From Nannobrachium achirus (taxonomy: Eukaryota; Chordata; Actinopteri; Myctophiformes; Myctophidae), in the NCBI GenBank assembly GCA_963921795.1, contig OY997658.1, positions 26,651,456 through 26,715,455 on the forward strand: DNA of 64,000 bases. Direction: 5' to 3'. Both the position numbers and the translations under genes were made by a program. The notes beneath the pieces were generated by a model, which made no database searches, was not told where the DNA came from, and saw only the letters and a program-made list of their open reading frames with translations. Below are positions 11,849 to 22,287 of the stretch, piece by piece (within the stretch, counting starts at the first letter, position 1; every line of letters starts with the position of its first letter).

Positions 11849-13654
11849 ATGGCGGGATGCACCATCTCACCTCTGGCATTCACGATGGCAATGGAGATCA
11901 TCATCCGAGCCTCAAAATGGGTTGTAGGCGGACAGCGGGTTGACTCTGGTCAGCGCCTCCCTCCGCTCAGAGCTTACATGGACGACATTACAACGTTGAC
12001 CACCACCGTCCCATGCACCAGGAGGCTGCTCGGAAAACTGGAAGAGAACATCAGTTGGGCCCGCATGAAGATCAAACCATCCAAGTCACGAAGCATCTCA
12101 ATTGTGAAGGGAGTGCTCTCCGACCTGAAATTCTTCTTCGGCGATGACCCAATCCCAACAGTGTCTGAGCAGCCTGTAAAAAGCCTTGGCAGGTGGTATG
12201 ATTCAAGCCTGAATGACAAAGACCAGGTGCAACAACTGCGCAAAGACATCAGCAGTGGCCTGCAGTCCATCGACAACACACAACTACCTGGAAAGTTAAA
12301 GGCCTGGTGCCTTCAGTTTGGCCTCCTACCCCGGATGTTGTGGCCCCTTGCAGTTTATGAGGTCCCAATTTCAACGGTGGAGAAGTTGGAAAGAGGAGTC
12401 ACAGGCTACATCAAGAAATGGCTCGGAGTTCCACGATGCCTGACCACCATAGGCCTCTATGGAGATGGCATCCTCAAGCTCCCCCTCACCAGTCTCACAG
12501 AGGAGTTCAAGGGTGCAAAAACAAGACTCCAGATGACACTGAATGAATCCAGAGATTTAGTGGTGAGCAACAACGCACCGACCTTGGCAACCGGGCGCAA
12601 ATGGACACCAGCCAAAGCAGTGGAGGAAGCAACAGCAGCCCTCAAACATGCTGACATTGTGGGCTATGTTCAGCAGGGTCGAGGGGGTTTTGGGTTAACA
12701 GCTACTCGCCCTGCTTGGAGTAAGGCAGCAGCACCAGAACGGAGAAAGATGGTGGTGGAGGAAGTACGCCACCAGGAGGAGGCTGGAAGATGGGCCAAGG
12801 CAGTCTTTCTTGCAAAACAGGGCCAGTGGACACGATGGGACAGTGTGGAGAGGAGGAAGATTAGCTGGAAGGATATGTGGGCCATGGAAGCGAGGCAGTT
12901 GAGCTTTATCATAAGAGCTACATATGACGTTCTTCCAACACCAGTCAACCTTCACCAGTGGTTTGGTGAAGACCCGGGGTGTGCCCTTTGTTCAACTCCA
13001 GCCACCCTAAGGCACATTCTATCAGGGTGCAAAACCAGTCTCGCCCAGGGACGTTACACATGGCGCCACAACCAAGTCCTAAAGATCCTTGCCTCCACCT
13101 TGGAGGACAAACGAGCTGCCACCAACTCCCTACCGTCACCAGCATCCAACCACCAACAGGCAACCACCTTTGTCCGTGAGGGGGCAAAGGTAACCAGGAG
13201 TGGCTTGACACCATCTGAGCGAGGCCAACTACGTTTGGCTCGCGACTGGAAGATGCTGGCTGATATTGGCCGACAACTTGTGTTTCCTCCAGAGATCGCT
13301 ACAACCACCCTGAGACCTGACTTGGTGCTCTGGTCCCCTTCTCTAAAAAAGGTGTACATCATTGAGCTCACAGTACCCTGGGAGGACTCAGTGGATGAGG
13401 CTTACGAGCGGAAACACCTACGCTATGCAGAGCTCGCGGCTGAAGCACAACAGCGCGGCTGGAACACTGAAGTCCGCCCAGTGGAGGTGGGATGCAGAGG
13501 GTTTGTGGCAAGATCTACAACCAGGCTCTTTGCAGACCTGGGAATTAGAGGCCAAAGCCAGCGTTCAGCCATCAAAGCTGCATCGGAGGCAGCCGAAAGA
13601 AGCAGCCAGTGGCTTTTTATGAGGAGGAAGGACCCCTGCTGGGCCCCAAAGTAA
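11849..13654 (+). CDS. C-terminal half of non-LTR reverse transcriptase with PD-(D/E)XK endonuclease
   Basis: 601 codons from the first ATG; family-like sequence starts slightly upstream at about 11810 (DFTTSWQCLEVGI). The reverse transcriptase catalytic box is AYMDD near residues 42-46, followed by thumb-like sequence. A CCHC cluster (CALCSTPATLRHILSGC, about residues 377-394) precedes the restriction-like endonuclease, where RPDLVLW (about 489) and VYIIELTVPWED form the PD...ExT core. This arrangement marks the R2/NeSL/Hero group rather than the apurinic-endonuclease LINEs. The frame is fully open to its stop, so the copy is fairly young despite the upstream deletion. Without the N-terminal reverse transcriptase motifs it should be inactive. 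Confidence 0.85.
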   Translation: MAGCTISPLAFTMAMEIIIRASKWVVGGQRVDSGQRLPPLRAYMDDITTLTTTVPCTRRLLGKLEENISWARMKIKPSKSRSISIVKGVLSDLKFFFGDDPIPTVSEQPVKSLGRWYDSSLNDKDQVQQLRKDISSGLQSIDNTQLPGKLKAWCLQFGLLPRMLWPLAVYEVPISTVEKLERGVTGYIKKWLGVPRCLTTIGLYGDGILKLPLTSLTEEFKGAKTRLQMTLNESRDLVVSNNAPTLATGRKWTPAKAVEEATAALKHADIVGYVQQGRGGFGLTATRPAWSKAAAPERRKMVVEEVRHQEEAGRWAKAVFLAKQGQWTRWDSVERRKISWKDMWAMEARQLSFIIRATYDVLPTPVNLHQWFGEDPGCALCSTPATLRHILSGCKTSLAQGRYTWRHNQVLKILASTLEDKRAATNSLPSPASNHQQATTFVREGAKVTRSGLTPSERGQLRLARDWKMLADIGRQLVFPPEIATTTLRPDLVLWSPSLKKVYIIELTVPWEDSVDEAYERKHLRYAELAAEAQQRGWNTEVRPVEVGCRGFVARSTTRLFADLGIRGQSQRSAIKAASEAAERSSQWLFMRRKDPCWAPK

Positions 13655-13728
13655 CGAAGCTAGATAGCGTTCGTATAGGTATATACGATTTGTTCTTTGT
13701 TCTGGATTGATATCTCTATGCAGTTGAT

Positions 13729-14008
13729 GTATTGATGTTGATTAAGTCCCATGAGGAGGGGGCATAACGCTATCCTCATGCTTAATCACTTTGATTGTTG
13801 TATTGCTTATTGTATTGCTTTGCTTGTTGTGGGTAGCTTTGGATTTGGAGCTTCCAGTTTGGGTATTGATGTTGATTAAGTCCCATGAGGAGGGGGCATA
13901 ACGCTATCCTCATGCTTAATCACTTTGATGGTTGTATTGCGTATTGCTTATTGTATTGCTTTGCTTGCTGTGGGTCGCTTGGATTTGGAGCTTCCAGTTT
14001 GGGCATTG
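13729..14008 (+). repeat. 134 bp tandem duplication in the retroelement 3' UTR
   Basis: The segment starting GTATTGATGTTGATTAAG and ending near CTTCCAGTTTGGG occurs at 13729-13862 and again from 13863, with small indels. Confidence 0.85.
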
Positions 14009-14108
14009 AGCTTCTGCTAAATGCCTAAACTGGAGCCAGGAGGTATGCGGTCAGCCTATAGGCTTGACTCAGGGAAAAGGACGCCCCTGCCTTGCACAGT
14101 CCCATGAG

Positions 14109-14408
14109 AAGTCTGCCATCCATAAGATGAACGATACTCTCATGATTAATTGGAAATGACGCGAGTTCGGGACTCATGACCCTGAGCTGGCCGCCTCCGG
14201 AGAGGGTGTATAGTGTATAATGGCCCAAACACCCTAAGACCTGGAGGAACACTACTGATGATGCGTCCTAGATTAAAAACTAACCCCAGCCCCCCCCCCC
14301 CCCCCTTGCATCCATCATTCACCACCAAGATGACACACACACACACACTCTCACACGCATGTGCCTGCACAAAGGAAATTAACATCTTATCCTGTGTTTT
14401 GTAAAACT
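14109..14408 (+). repeat. Right copy of the 300 bp direct repeat
   Basis: Matches 10539-10850 with a few substitutions and a shorter poly-C run. It joins directly to a second non-LTR fragment at 14409. Confidence 0.85.
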
Positions 14409-14686
14409 TTGGGCTGTATTCTTGACAAATACCTGTCTGGGGATAGCATGGCAACAATGGTGATCAAAAAATGTAATCAAAGAAAAAGATTCCTGGGCAG
14501 AACCTCCACTTTTGTCAACAAAAGTTCCCTCGGGACTCTTGCTGGGGCCCTCACTCAGTCCCACTTTGACTACCCTTGCACCTCATGGTAATCCAACATC
14601 AAAAATGGGATTGACTTTCAAAATAGTCAATGCAAATCTGCCCTCCATCCCCTCAGTGCCAGCATATCTGACCAAACATCTCCAAA

Positions 14687-14690
<4 letters not shown>
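14405..14690 (+). pseudogene. CR1/L2-like non-LTR reverse transcriptase fragment
   Basis: The translation LGCILDKYLSGDSMATMVIK, followed by RKRFLGRTSTFVNKSSL and TQSHFDYPCTSW, matches the end of the reverse transcriptase domain in CR1/L2/Rex-type LINEs (the HFDYxCTSW motif). It begins abruptly at the direct-repeat boundary and runs into a CAGA repeat. The more C-terminal part of a similar protein is found at 54540-54785. Confidence 0.7.
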
Positions 14691-14692
<2 letters not shown>

Positions 14693-14763
<71 letters not shown>

Positions 14764-14800
14764 GCAGACAGAGCAGACAGACAAACAGACAAACAGAGCA
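14693..14800. repeat. (CAGA)n simple repeat
   Basis: About 17 perfect units followed by GCAGACA variants. Confidence 0.93.
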
Positions 14801-14878
14801 GAGCAAGACCCAAGTGTACAGCCGGATGTTCATGGTAAACAAGCTTAGTGAGGCACTGAGGCAAGCAGGTGGTCAACA

Positions 14879-15337
14879 CAGGGGCGTCAATTGGGTATGG
14901 CAGGGGTATGCAGCTGCCATACCCTGGGTCCAGGGGGGAACATAAAAGTTACTTTTAAATATAAATCCATGAATGTCTCTTTGTCTATCTGTTCTGGTTA
15001 TTATGTTGTTAAATTACAGTAAAATAACTAGAAATGCAACATTTTACAAAATGGTCACTTAAACAATTTTATAATGATATTCTCTACACTTGTATTCTCC
15101 CCATCTTGACAAAATGGTACAGGTGCAATTCATTATTTTTAATTGTGGCACGATTACTATAGCCTATGCCAAGTTTAGTTGCACTAGGGAAAAAATGTAA
15201 TGTACTTCTTAAAATAAATATATCATGCCTGTTGCTAAGGTATGGCAACAGGCATAAGGTATATGTGTCTTGCACGCACGCGTGCAAGACACCAGTCATG
15301 TTGCCATACCTTAGCTTTTTCTGAACTGACGCCACTG
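14879..15337. mobile_element. hAT MITE, TIR CAGGGGCGTCAATT, 8 bp TSD
   Basis: A perfect 8 bp target duplication GGTCAACA lies at 14871-14878 and 15338-15345. Termini are CAGGGGCGTCAATT and CTGACGCCACTG. Near the right end is a palindrome GTGTCTTGCACG/CGTGCAAGACAC (about 15262-15292). A second, truncated copy starts at 59251. Confidence 0.92.
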
Positions 15338-15679
15338 GGTCAACACCTGTCAGTTATAGGTAGGACGAATTGGCAAACTACTGATCCAAAAGTAGATCGT
15401 GAAATAGGCCAAAGACAGGCAAAAAAGGTTAAACACTATGAAGACAGGTGAGACAGCATCTGAGACTTGACTAGTTACCAATTATGTAAGAAGAGGCAAG
15501 GCAGTCTGAAGAAACACAGGGAACAAAGTTTAGGATCTGTCAACGAAGACGGGGAACTCCAGGGCTTACAAATGAATGCTAAAATATGGATAGTGGGAAC
15601 AGCGGAGTAGATGGACAGGGAACAGCAGGACTGATGAAGGACACTGCCCGCTCGAATCTAGACAGTGTAACTGCATTTC

Positions 15680-16859
15680 TAGCTCTGGTCCATAGCGTTA
15701 GTGGAGTTCTCCCTAACGCTATGTTCCTCTACCTCCGTATTCCTTGGCAAAACCGGAAAACACCGCCGTCTGGTCCGAAAATCACAAAAACTGTTTCACC
15801 CCTCACCAAACCAAAGGTATCAGTGGACAGTTGAAAGCTTACTCTACTTAGTGGACGCGGTCTGAGCCCCCCACCACACGATTAACACATCGGGTGCCCA
15901 GAATTATTCGACGTTTAATTTGCTGGTGCCCATGGCAACCCGCCATTTTACCTACCTTCGAAGTACTGGCAAGAAAAGTAATCCGAGTAAATGTAATCCA
16001 AGTATGTCCTGTTTATTTCGCGAAAATCTTTTCTTTCAGTCAGGACCGTTTTTTATCAATTCTAAGCCACAGTGTTTGTGTTACGGCCGGTAGAAGAGGC
16101 TGCCGTTTTGAGAAAAAAAAAAAAAAAGGAAGAGAATCCGGAGAAAACAGCATTTTTGTGCAGCCGCTAAACAGGAAGTCAACGAGACAGACAGCACGTC
16201 CGGGTGACGTAATTTCGTGCTGCATGTTGGGAAATGGAGTTTGTTTCATCACCGCGGTAGCCAAGTGCAGTAGCTACAGTACAGTATAGTTTACTGTACA
16301 ACGCGTCGAACGCGTCGTGGGCACACGTAAACATCAAAGAGATTGGCGCGTGGGCACCACAGGGGCGCTTAATGTGTTAAAATACATTTCTAGGGCGAAA
16401 TAAAAAAGAATCCACCTGACGGGATACACTTTTCCTGGTTGAAGACTGTTTTTACGAAACAGCGCTCCCAACGTCGCAGAGCTGAATAACCCCCAACGAG
16501 ACTAATGCTCTGTTAATGCGGTGCATTTCGGTCCTCTGACCTGCGCGGCAATAGTGAGTTGGCACGGTGATGGCGACGACAAATAGTAAAAAAATAGAAG
16601 AAATGGAGTCTCCATCCGATGGATTATTTTTCATTTCGCCCTAGAAATGTATTTTAATCGTGTGGTGGGGGGCTCAGACTGCGTCCACTAAGTAGAGTAA
16701 GCTTTCAACTGTCCACTGATACCTTTGGTTTGGTGAGGGGCGAAACAGTTTTTGTTATTTTCGGACCAGACGGCGGTGTTTTCCGGTTTTGCCAAGGAAT
16801 ACGGAGGCAGAGGAACATAGCGTTAGGGAGAACTCCACTAACGCTATGGACCAGAGCTA
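15680..16859. mobile_element. MULE-like long-TIR element, 9 bp TSD
   Basis: A perfect 9 bp duplication CTGCATTTC lies at 15671-15679 and 16860-16868. The termini (TAGCTCTGGTCCATAGCG and its complement) extend as inverted arms of about 215 bp (15680-15893 and 16645-16859). Nine-base duplications with long TIRs are characteristic of Mutator-like elements. A second inverted pair lies inside (16378-16410 and 16619-16655). The core has no transposase; it contains a TGACGTAA motif and several short GC-rich blocks. Confidence 0.88.
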
Positions 16860-16980
16860 CTGCATTTCCTACCATCTCCGGCTGTTAGCTGAAAAGCTTA
16901 CTATGATCTCCTTTTAGTTGACCTTGTACCAGTGACTTTTTCCTATGCAACCTTCTAATAAATTATTCAATCGATCGACG

Positions 16981-17026
<46 letters not shown>

Positions 17027-17027
17027 C
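16981..17027. repeat. (AATC)n simple repeat
   Basis: About eleven AATC units. Confidence 0.9.
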
Positions 17028-17097
17028 CAAATATGAAAACATCATTACAAATAACCACATGAACCCCAGCTATGCATATTCTGGGGGGGAATAAGCC

Positions 17098-17172
17098 AAA
17101 AATAGCCGATCTACAAGCTCACAACGTGTCACTCTGCGTCGCATTGTAAGCTTGTAGATCGTCTATTATTGG
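17098..17172. repeat. Hairpin module copy 1
   Basis: AAAATAGCCGATCTACAAGC on the left, GCTTGTAGATCGTCTATT on the right, with a diverged loop. No surrounding MITE recognised. Confidence 0.85.
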
Positions 17173-17276
17173 TAAAGAGATTTGGTGTTTAGCTTATCAA
17201 AGAAAAGCAGTCAAAGAAATGTGGATCCGTTTTTACTGAGAATAGAGGGTTTAATAGGCTACATGTAAATTACCAT

Positions 17277-17521
17277 TGTTTTCCTGTTGAGATTGGCACA
17301 TTTCACCCAGGTTTTTTCATCTCACTCACATCACTTTGTCTGCTGACCTCACTCAGCAACGAAATAAACAGAAAAAAAATAAAAAAATAAAATAAAACAA
17401 TTCACAGGAGGCAAGCAGTGATCATCACCCCATGATGTGCACTGCAATGTAGTTTCAAATGCACTACATTGCAGGCGCTTTTTGAGAGTGAAAAAATAAG
17501 AAGACACGTGTGACATGTGTG
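17277..17521 (+). repeat. Dispersed repeat, copy A (inverted copy at 38569-38804)
   Basis: Includes TGAGATTGGCACATTTCACC and a local palindrome around TGCAATGTAGTTTCAAATGC. The copies differ by small indels. Confidence 0.75.
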
Positions 17522-17831
17522 ATCTGGGCAGCTTGGCCCAGGAAATGTGTCAAGCTCAATAGGGAACAACGGTACATCAATGATTGACAGATTCATATGG
17601 TTATTTATGACAATAAAGCACAGATGTTTCGTTTTTGTTTCGTTTTTTTGTAGCCCACATCTGTGTGTGATTATGTGTAACCAATACAAATATTGTGGAT
17701 TGTGCAATTCTTTTTTTTTATATGGTCATAAGCTATTCAGATGGGGGAAATTAGTCTGGTGATTCAACAACAATCAGGATTTTTACATTTATTGAAAGAC
17801 TTGTGCATGTGTCTGGCCATTTGTTTGGGGA

Positions 17832-18115
17832 ATCTCGCTCTTTCGAACGACCGTCATTTCGACAAAGGAGCGTCGGGAGGGTTAGCGACTCACCCCACGG
17901 AGGTTAGGGTTAGGGTAAGAGGGGAGCGTGTCGCTGTTACTACATGTCATCTTTTCGACACCCGACTCTAACCCTCACCCTAACCCTAACTTCCATGGAG
18001 TGAGTCACTAACCCTCCGGTCGAAGTGATGGTCGTTCGAAAGAGCGCGATTTTCCCGCGTTAGAGTTGGGTGTCGAACAGATGACACGTAGTAACAGCAA
18101 AACGCTCCCGTTTGT
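17832..18115. repeat. Palindromic element with telomere-like TTAGGG motifs
   Basis: Arms GCTCTTTCGAACGACCGTCA (17838 on) and its complement (ending about 18048) enclose GGTTAGGGTTAGGG on one side and CCCTAACCCTAAC on the other. A third, outer partial copy of the centre follows. A similar half occurs at 54828-54955, so the TTAGGG runs belong to a mobile repeat. Confidence 0.75.
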
Positions 18116-18635
18116 TTTGAATTATCTTCCATGCATTCTGTATTTGGAGAGCTGGGTGACTGAAAATAAACTACAAGGTAAAAACCAGCTTCACAGGACG
18201 TTCTGTGACATTGGTTATAGTGAGCATCACTGCTGGGTGAGCGTACATCAGTGCTGAGCCATGAATCCACAGCTGCAGGCTTGTCCACCCGACCTGGAAA
18301 CGGCTCTATCGCGCCGCGGTCTGCGTCGAGTACGTCATGTCAGTTTTTTTCTCTTAACATGGGAGTGAATGGGAGTTACGAGCCGACGAGCGCCCAGTGT
18401 GACGCACCCTTTAATTCTGACATCCCAATAGTCTGACAAATGTTAGGTTAGTAGTGAGAGGTTATGGTTAAGGTTATGGTGAAGCTAGTTATAATGCGCG
18501 CCTGTCAGACTAATGGCACAACACCGTGGGAATGGTGCAGGTGTGTAGCGGGGAATTGTGAGGTGTAAGGAATGTGGAAGTGGCCAGAGGGGGAGAGACA
18601 GAGACAAAGAGTTGATTGTCTTCTTAGTCTAGATT

Positions 18636-18706
18636 ATGTGTGCGTGTGCGTGTGCGTGTGCGTGTGTGTGTGTGTGTGCGCATGTGTGTGTGTGTGTGTG
18701 TGTGTA
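18636..18706. repeat. (GT)n microsatellite
   Basis: GT/GCGTGT units. Confidence 0.93.
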
Positions 18707-18961
18707 CTTGTCTCTGATCTGTCCTTGGCATGCGTGACAGACAGGTCTGCACAGCTATTGCCTGAAAACTCAATGGTGTTAAATCGATGATGAAATTCAG
18801 TATGACTGCACAATACAAGTTATTCTGAGTGTTCGCCACCTACAGTGAATAATCCTATGATGAAACACTTTCACACTCTCTTAATGGGATTGGGAGCGGT
18901 CACTCCCAGGATGACATTGACAACCTCACCCACAGGGCATGAGGAGACCCACAAGCATGAA

Positions 18962-19625
18962 TAGCCGGGGAGCCACAGGCCCAAAAGCTCAAAGAATAGG
19001 GTTTTACCTGTGACGTCATGACATACTTTTTATTTTTGTTTTTTCTATTAATTTGGTCATTAAGGTACACAGAATGAGAGGCCTGCTCTGCCGGAAACTC
19101 TGCGAAAAAAAGTTATGGCCATTTGTATATTCACTCCATCGACTTCAATATAGAGGAAAGAAACACACCAAAAGAAATATGCTTTAAGTAGCATGTGAGG
19201 GATCAAACTAGGGGTTCTTGATGATTCTGAATCCATTGCAAGCATTTGTTTTGCATGAAAAACATTCCTTGGGCTAGAAAACGGACCAAAATAACGGTGA
19301 AAAGTGATGACTCATCAATTTTCACAGGTTTGAGAGGCTGAAATCTAGCCCAAGGAATGGTTTTCATGCAAAACAAATGCTTGCAATGGATTCAGAATCA
19401 TGAAGAACCCTTAGTTTGACCCCTCACATGCTACTTTTTGTGGTGTGTTTTTTCCAGTAGGCCTATAGTGAAGTCAATGGGAAACTTTTTTTCGCAGTGT
19501 TTCTGGCAGAGCAGGCCTCTCATTCTGTGTACCTTATTGACCAAATTAATAGGAAAAATTAAAATTTGGAGTATGTCATGACATCACAGGTCTTCTCTCA
19601 TTTTGGCACATTGGCTCCCCGGCTA
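18962..19625. mobile_element. Foldback element of 0.66 kb
   Basis: Nearly perfect palindrome with ends TAGCCGGGGAGCCA and TGGCTCCCCGGCTA, arms of about 300 bp and a centre near 19300. The inner 120 bp of each arm (around TGAATCCATTGCAAGCAT and CCTTGGGCTA) is also the core of the foldback at 49446-50077, whose outer arms are unrelated. Confidence 0.85.
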
Positions 19626-20056
19626 GAAGCATTTGAATTGATATGTGCAGCATAATATACTGGGACCTCTGCAACCACCTACCCAGAAAGGTATAAATGA
19701 AAGCCTACAGCATCACCCCTTTCAAGGACTGTTTGACCTGTTGACGTTCTGGAAGAAGGCTGACTGACTATTCATAATATTATACGTCACTGTACAACTC
19801 GTTATGTTGCCAAATGTCTAACGCTTTAGCATTCGGATTCTCTGATGAGAGAGAAAGATAGATTATGTAGAGAGAGCTCTCTACAGAGGGGTGGGTGTGG
19901 CTTCTAGTTCAGGAAATGTGAGCAGATGTTGACTCTCAAGTTGAAGTTGATATCAACAGCAGTGTCCCCCTGGCCCCACCCCTCTCTAAAGAACATAATG
20001 AACAGACTGTGACACAACAACGCAATAATACTCAAAACGCTAAACCATCAATCAAC

Positions 20057-20082
20057 AAGAGAGAGAGAGTGAGTGAGAGAGA

Positions 20083-20129
<47 letters not shown>

Positions 20130-20190
20130 CATGTGCCTGCGTGCTTGTGTGCATGTGCATATGCGTGCGTGTGCGTGTGTGTGTGTGTAC
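20057..20190. repeat. (GA)n followed by (GT)n
   Basis: A GAGAGA run to about 20127, then TGCGTGTG and GT units. Confidence 0.93.
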
Positions 20191-20339
20191 AGTTGTATAT
20201 ATACACCTACATTCCTTCCTCGGTCCTCCCCTATAATAGGCTCACTCTTAAGACTGAGATTCACTCATTAGACACAGAAACTATCCTGTTGAGAGAGAGT
20301 TACCAGTCAGTAAATGAACAGAAAGACGGTGCTATTGAA

Positions 20340-20402
20340 CAGCCTGGCTGATCAACCTGCAGCACAGAGACAGACTGCTTATCTGATACAACCTCCTCTG
20401 AG
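20340..20402 (+). other. Possible 5' untranslated exon of the TRIM35-like gene
   Basis: A donor-like CTGAG/GTAAGA lies at 20398-20408. The next plausible acceptor, TTCCCCTTGTAG (ending 22322), lies 67 bp before the TRIM ATG. The pair would define an intron holding several MITEs. The left boundary is unknown; this is an inference. Confidence 0.3.
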
Positions 20403-20455
20403 GTAAGAACAGACATTTGTTATGACTAAAAAAGCTGAATGATTACTATACTACT

Positions 20456-20733
20456 CAGGGACGTGCAGAGAATGTTACAGAGGCTGGGGCTGATATTTCT
20501 AAAAGGGCCTTTTGGCGAAAATAGCCGACCTCCAAGCTCACAATGCGTTGCGTTGATACGGTACTTGATACCACCCTGAACTAACTTGAATGCTGCCTTC
20601 AGGTATGGCATGGAAAGAGGGCAGTTGCATTTCTTTCAAAATAGTAAAAACTGCATTCATGGTCTGAAGAGGGGAAAAAGGGCAGTGGCTCAAGCCCCCT
20701 TTGATGTCTATGTGTGCACGTGACTGCTACCAC
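20456..20733 (+). mobile_element. MITE of the CAGGGACGT family
   Basis: Starts CAGGGACGTGCAGAGAATGT and ends near TGATGTCTATGTGTGCACGT. Further copies are 21963-22287 and 42536-42955, both in the opposite orientation. The palindrome inside is reduced to one arm. Confidence 0.7.
20517..20556. repeat. Hairpin module copy 2 (one arm)
   Basis: AAAATAGCCGACCTCCAAGC arm only; this family has ACCTCC in place of ATCTAC. Confidence 0.75.
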
Positions 20734-20743
20734 TGCAACTATT

Positions 20744-20905
20744 CGTTGTTGTCGGGTGGAAACCTTGTATGTGAAAAGAAAAAAAAAAAAAAAAATTGTT
20801 TTGTTTTGTATTTATCTTTTATATTAAAAATGATTTAAAATAGTGAAAATAGTCGATCTACAAGCACACAACGGCTCACGGTGTGAGGCTTTGTGTGCTC
20901 AGACG
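20744..20905 (+). mobile_element. MITE fragment of the GTCGGGTGGAAACC family
   Basis: Shares TTGTCGGGTGGAAACCTTGT and the following AT-rich block with 48991-49260 and 51463-51725. Confidence 0.65.
20843..20902. repeat. Hairpin module copy 3
   Basis: Arm variant CAAGCACACAAC paired with TTTGTGTGCT. The right end is lost. Confidence 0.75.
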
Positions 20906-20921
20906 GAAATCAGATGGTACT

Positions 20922-20983
20922 AGTGAAAATAGCAGATCTACAAGCTCACAATGTGTCGCGTTGAGAGATTGGCTACTTTCACT
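20922..20983. repeat. Hairpin module copy 4
   Basis: AAAATAGCAGATCTACAAGC left arm; the right arm is degraded to ATTGGCTACTTTCAC. Confidence 0.7.
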
Positions 20984-21387
20984 ACTTCTATTTGTTTTCT
21001 AAATTATGGAATGTCTTAGATTTTATGAAATTACTTGAAATTACTTAATCATGGAAATCTTTTTGAGGTAATGTTTTTTGAAAATGTTTTGAAATAATAA
21101 TAATTAAAAATAAAGGAAGCAAAAAAAATAATAAGGGCCCCATCTGAATATGCTTGAGCATTCACCAATTAAGCTCTAATATTTCTACAATTGCAACTAA
21201 TTGCTACAAAACCTGTATTGTCATTTTGAGCATAATTAAGAAGTTGGAGGATAAAGTCTGATAATGATTCTAATCATGTTCGAATATACTTTACAAGTTA
21301 CTTCAGAACATTTTTAAAATATTTTATTTTGTAACCTTTTTGAACAAAATATATTGTCAATTTTAGATCAAGGTGCCCACTCTTCCT

Positions 21388-21390
<3 letters not shown>

Positions 21391-21457
<67 letters not shown>

Positions 21458-21475
21458 GCGTGCGTGCGTGCGTGT
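21391..21475. repeat. (GT)n(GCGT)n microsatellite
   Basis: GT units followed by CGTG tetranucleotides. Confidence 0.95.
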
Positions 21476-21651
21476 CCTGTCATACACACCATGGCAACCA
21501 TGTGACTCATAGACAACATGTTGTGATTTGAGGCCCAGACAAACATCTACATTCCAAGAAGGCTATGGTAGCTTCTTAATGACTGATCCCTCCAGGGGAA
21601 TTCAGTTGTCATAAGCACTGTGGAACACAAAGACAGATAGTTGGACAGGTA

Positions 21652-21652
<1 letters not shown>

Positions 21653-21724
<72 letters not shown>

Positions 21725-21739
21725 CGTGCGTGCGTGTGT
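21653..21739. repeat. (GT)n(GCGT)n microsatellite
   Basis: About 33 GT units and four CGTG units. Confidence 0.95.
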
Positions 21740-21962
21740 GGTGTGCAGGGGATAATAGGCTCAATGACATCATCATTATTATGACATGAGGCAACTTGTT
21801 GATTTGATTTGGCATTATGCAACAAAGCAGAGCTCCCAGATTGGTACTGTAACAAGCTGAGAACTCTCTCTCTCTTTTTCTACTAGGTACTTTTTTACTT
21901 ACTACTTGTAATACTACTACGGAAAGTACTAATAGGCCTACTGTAACTGCTGTATGAATAGT

Positions 21963-22287
21963 ACTATCACTAGCACTAAGCCCCTGCCCTTTTATCCATT
22001 TGTAAAAACTGCCCTCTCAAGACCATGAATGCAGTTTTTACTATGGTGAAAGAAATGCAAATACCCTCTTTCCATGCCATACCTGAAGGCAGCATTCAAT
22101 AGAATTGCCTTGTCTAAACTCTCCTGAACAGCATCTTATGTTGAACGAATTGCCCTCTCAGTGTCGAAGTCAACCATCGAAAATAGCCGACCTCCAAGCT
22201 TGGAGGTCTGCTATTTTCAACATTTTCACCAAAAGGCCGCTTTAGAAATTCAGCCCCTGCCTCTCTAACATTCTCTGAACGTCCCTG
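21963..22287 (-). mobile_element. MITE of the CAGGGACGT family, reverse orientation
   Basis: Ends AACATTCTCTGAACGTCCCTG at 22267-22287, the complement of the family terminus. Shares GCAAATACCCTCTTTCCATG and related blocks with the other copies. The far end is eroded. Confidence 0.7.
22176..22220. repeat. Hairpin module copy 5 (short)
   Basis: GCCGACCTCCAAGC directly abuts GCTTGGAGGTCTGC. The central part of the hairpin is deleted symmetrically. Confidence 0.85.

Larger units (their letters stand above)
10851..14108 (+). mobile_element. Non-LTR retrotransposon with restriction-like endonuclease, internally deleted
   Basis: A 5' leader is followed by an N-terminal zinc-finger coding part (10985-11790), a deletion junction near 11800-11812, and the C-terminal half of the reverse transcriptase plus endonuclease (about 11810-13654). 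A 3' UTR with a 134 bp tandem duplication completes it. The deletion removes the reverse transcriptase fingers and the first catalytic aspartate region. TTTACCACCTCT occurs twice at the junction, which suggests a repeat-mediated deletion. It cannot encode an active enzyme. Confidence 0.8.

Noticed and set aside
10539..14408. LTR retrotransposon, because of the 300 bp direct repeats
   Set aside because: The repeats lack TG...CA ends and a primer-binding site, and the coding part is a non-LTR reverse transcriptase with a restriction-like endonuclease.
17925..18000. Interstitial telomere from a chromosome fusion
   Set aside because: The TTAGGG units are few, are mirrored in a palindrome, and recur at 54.9 kb and 47.25 kb in repeats.
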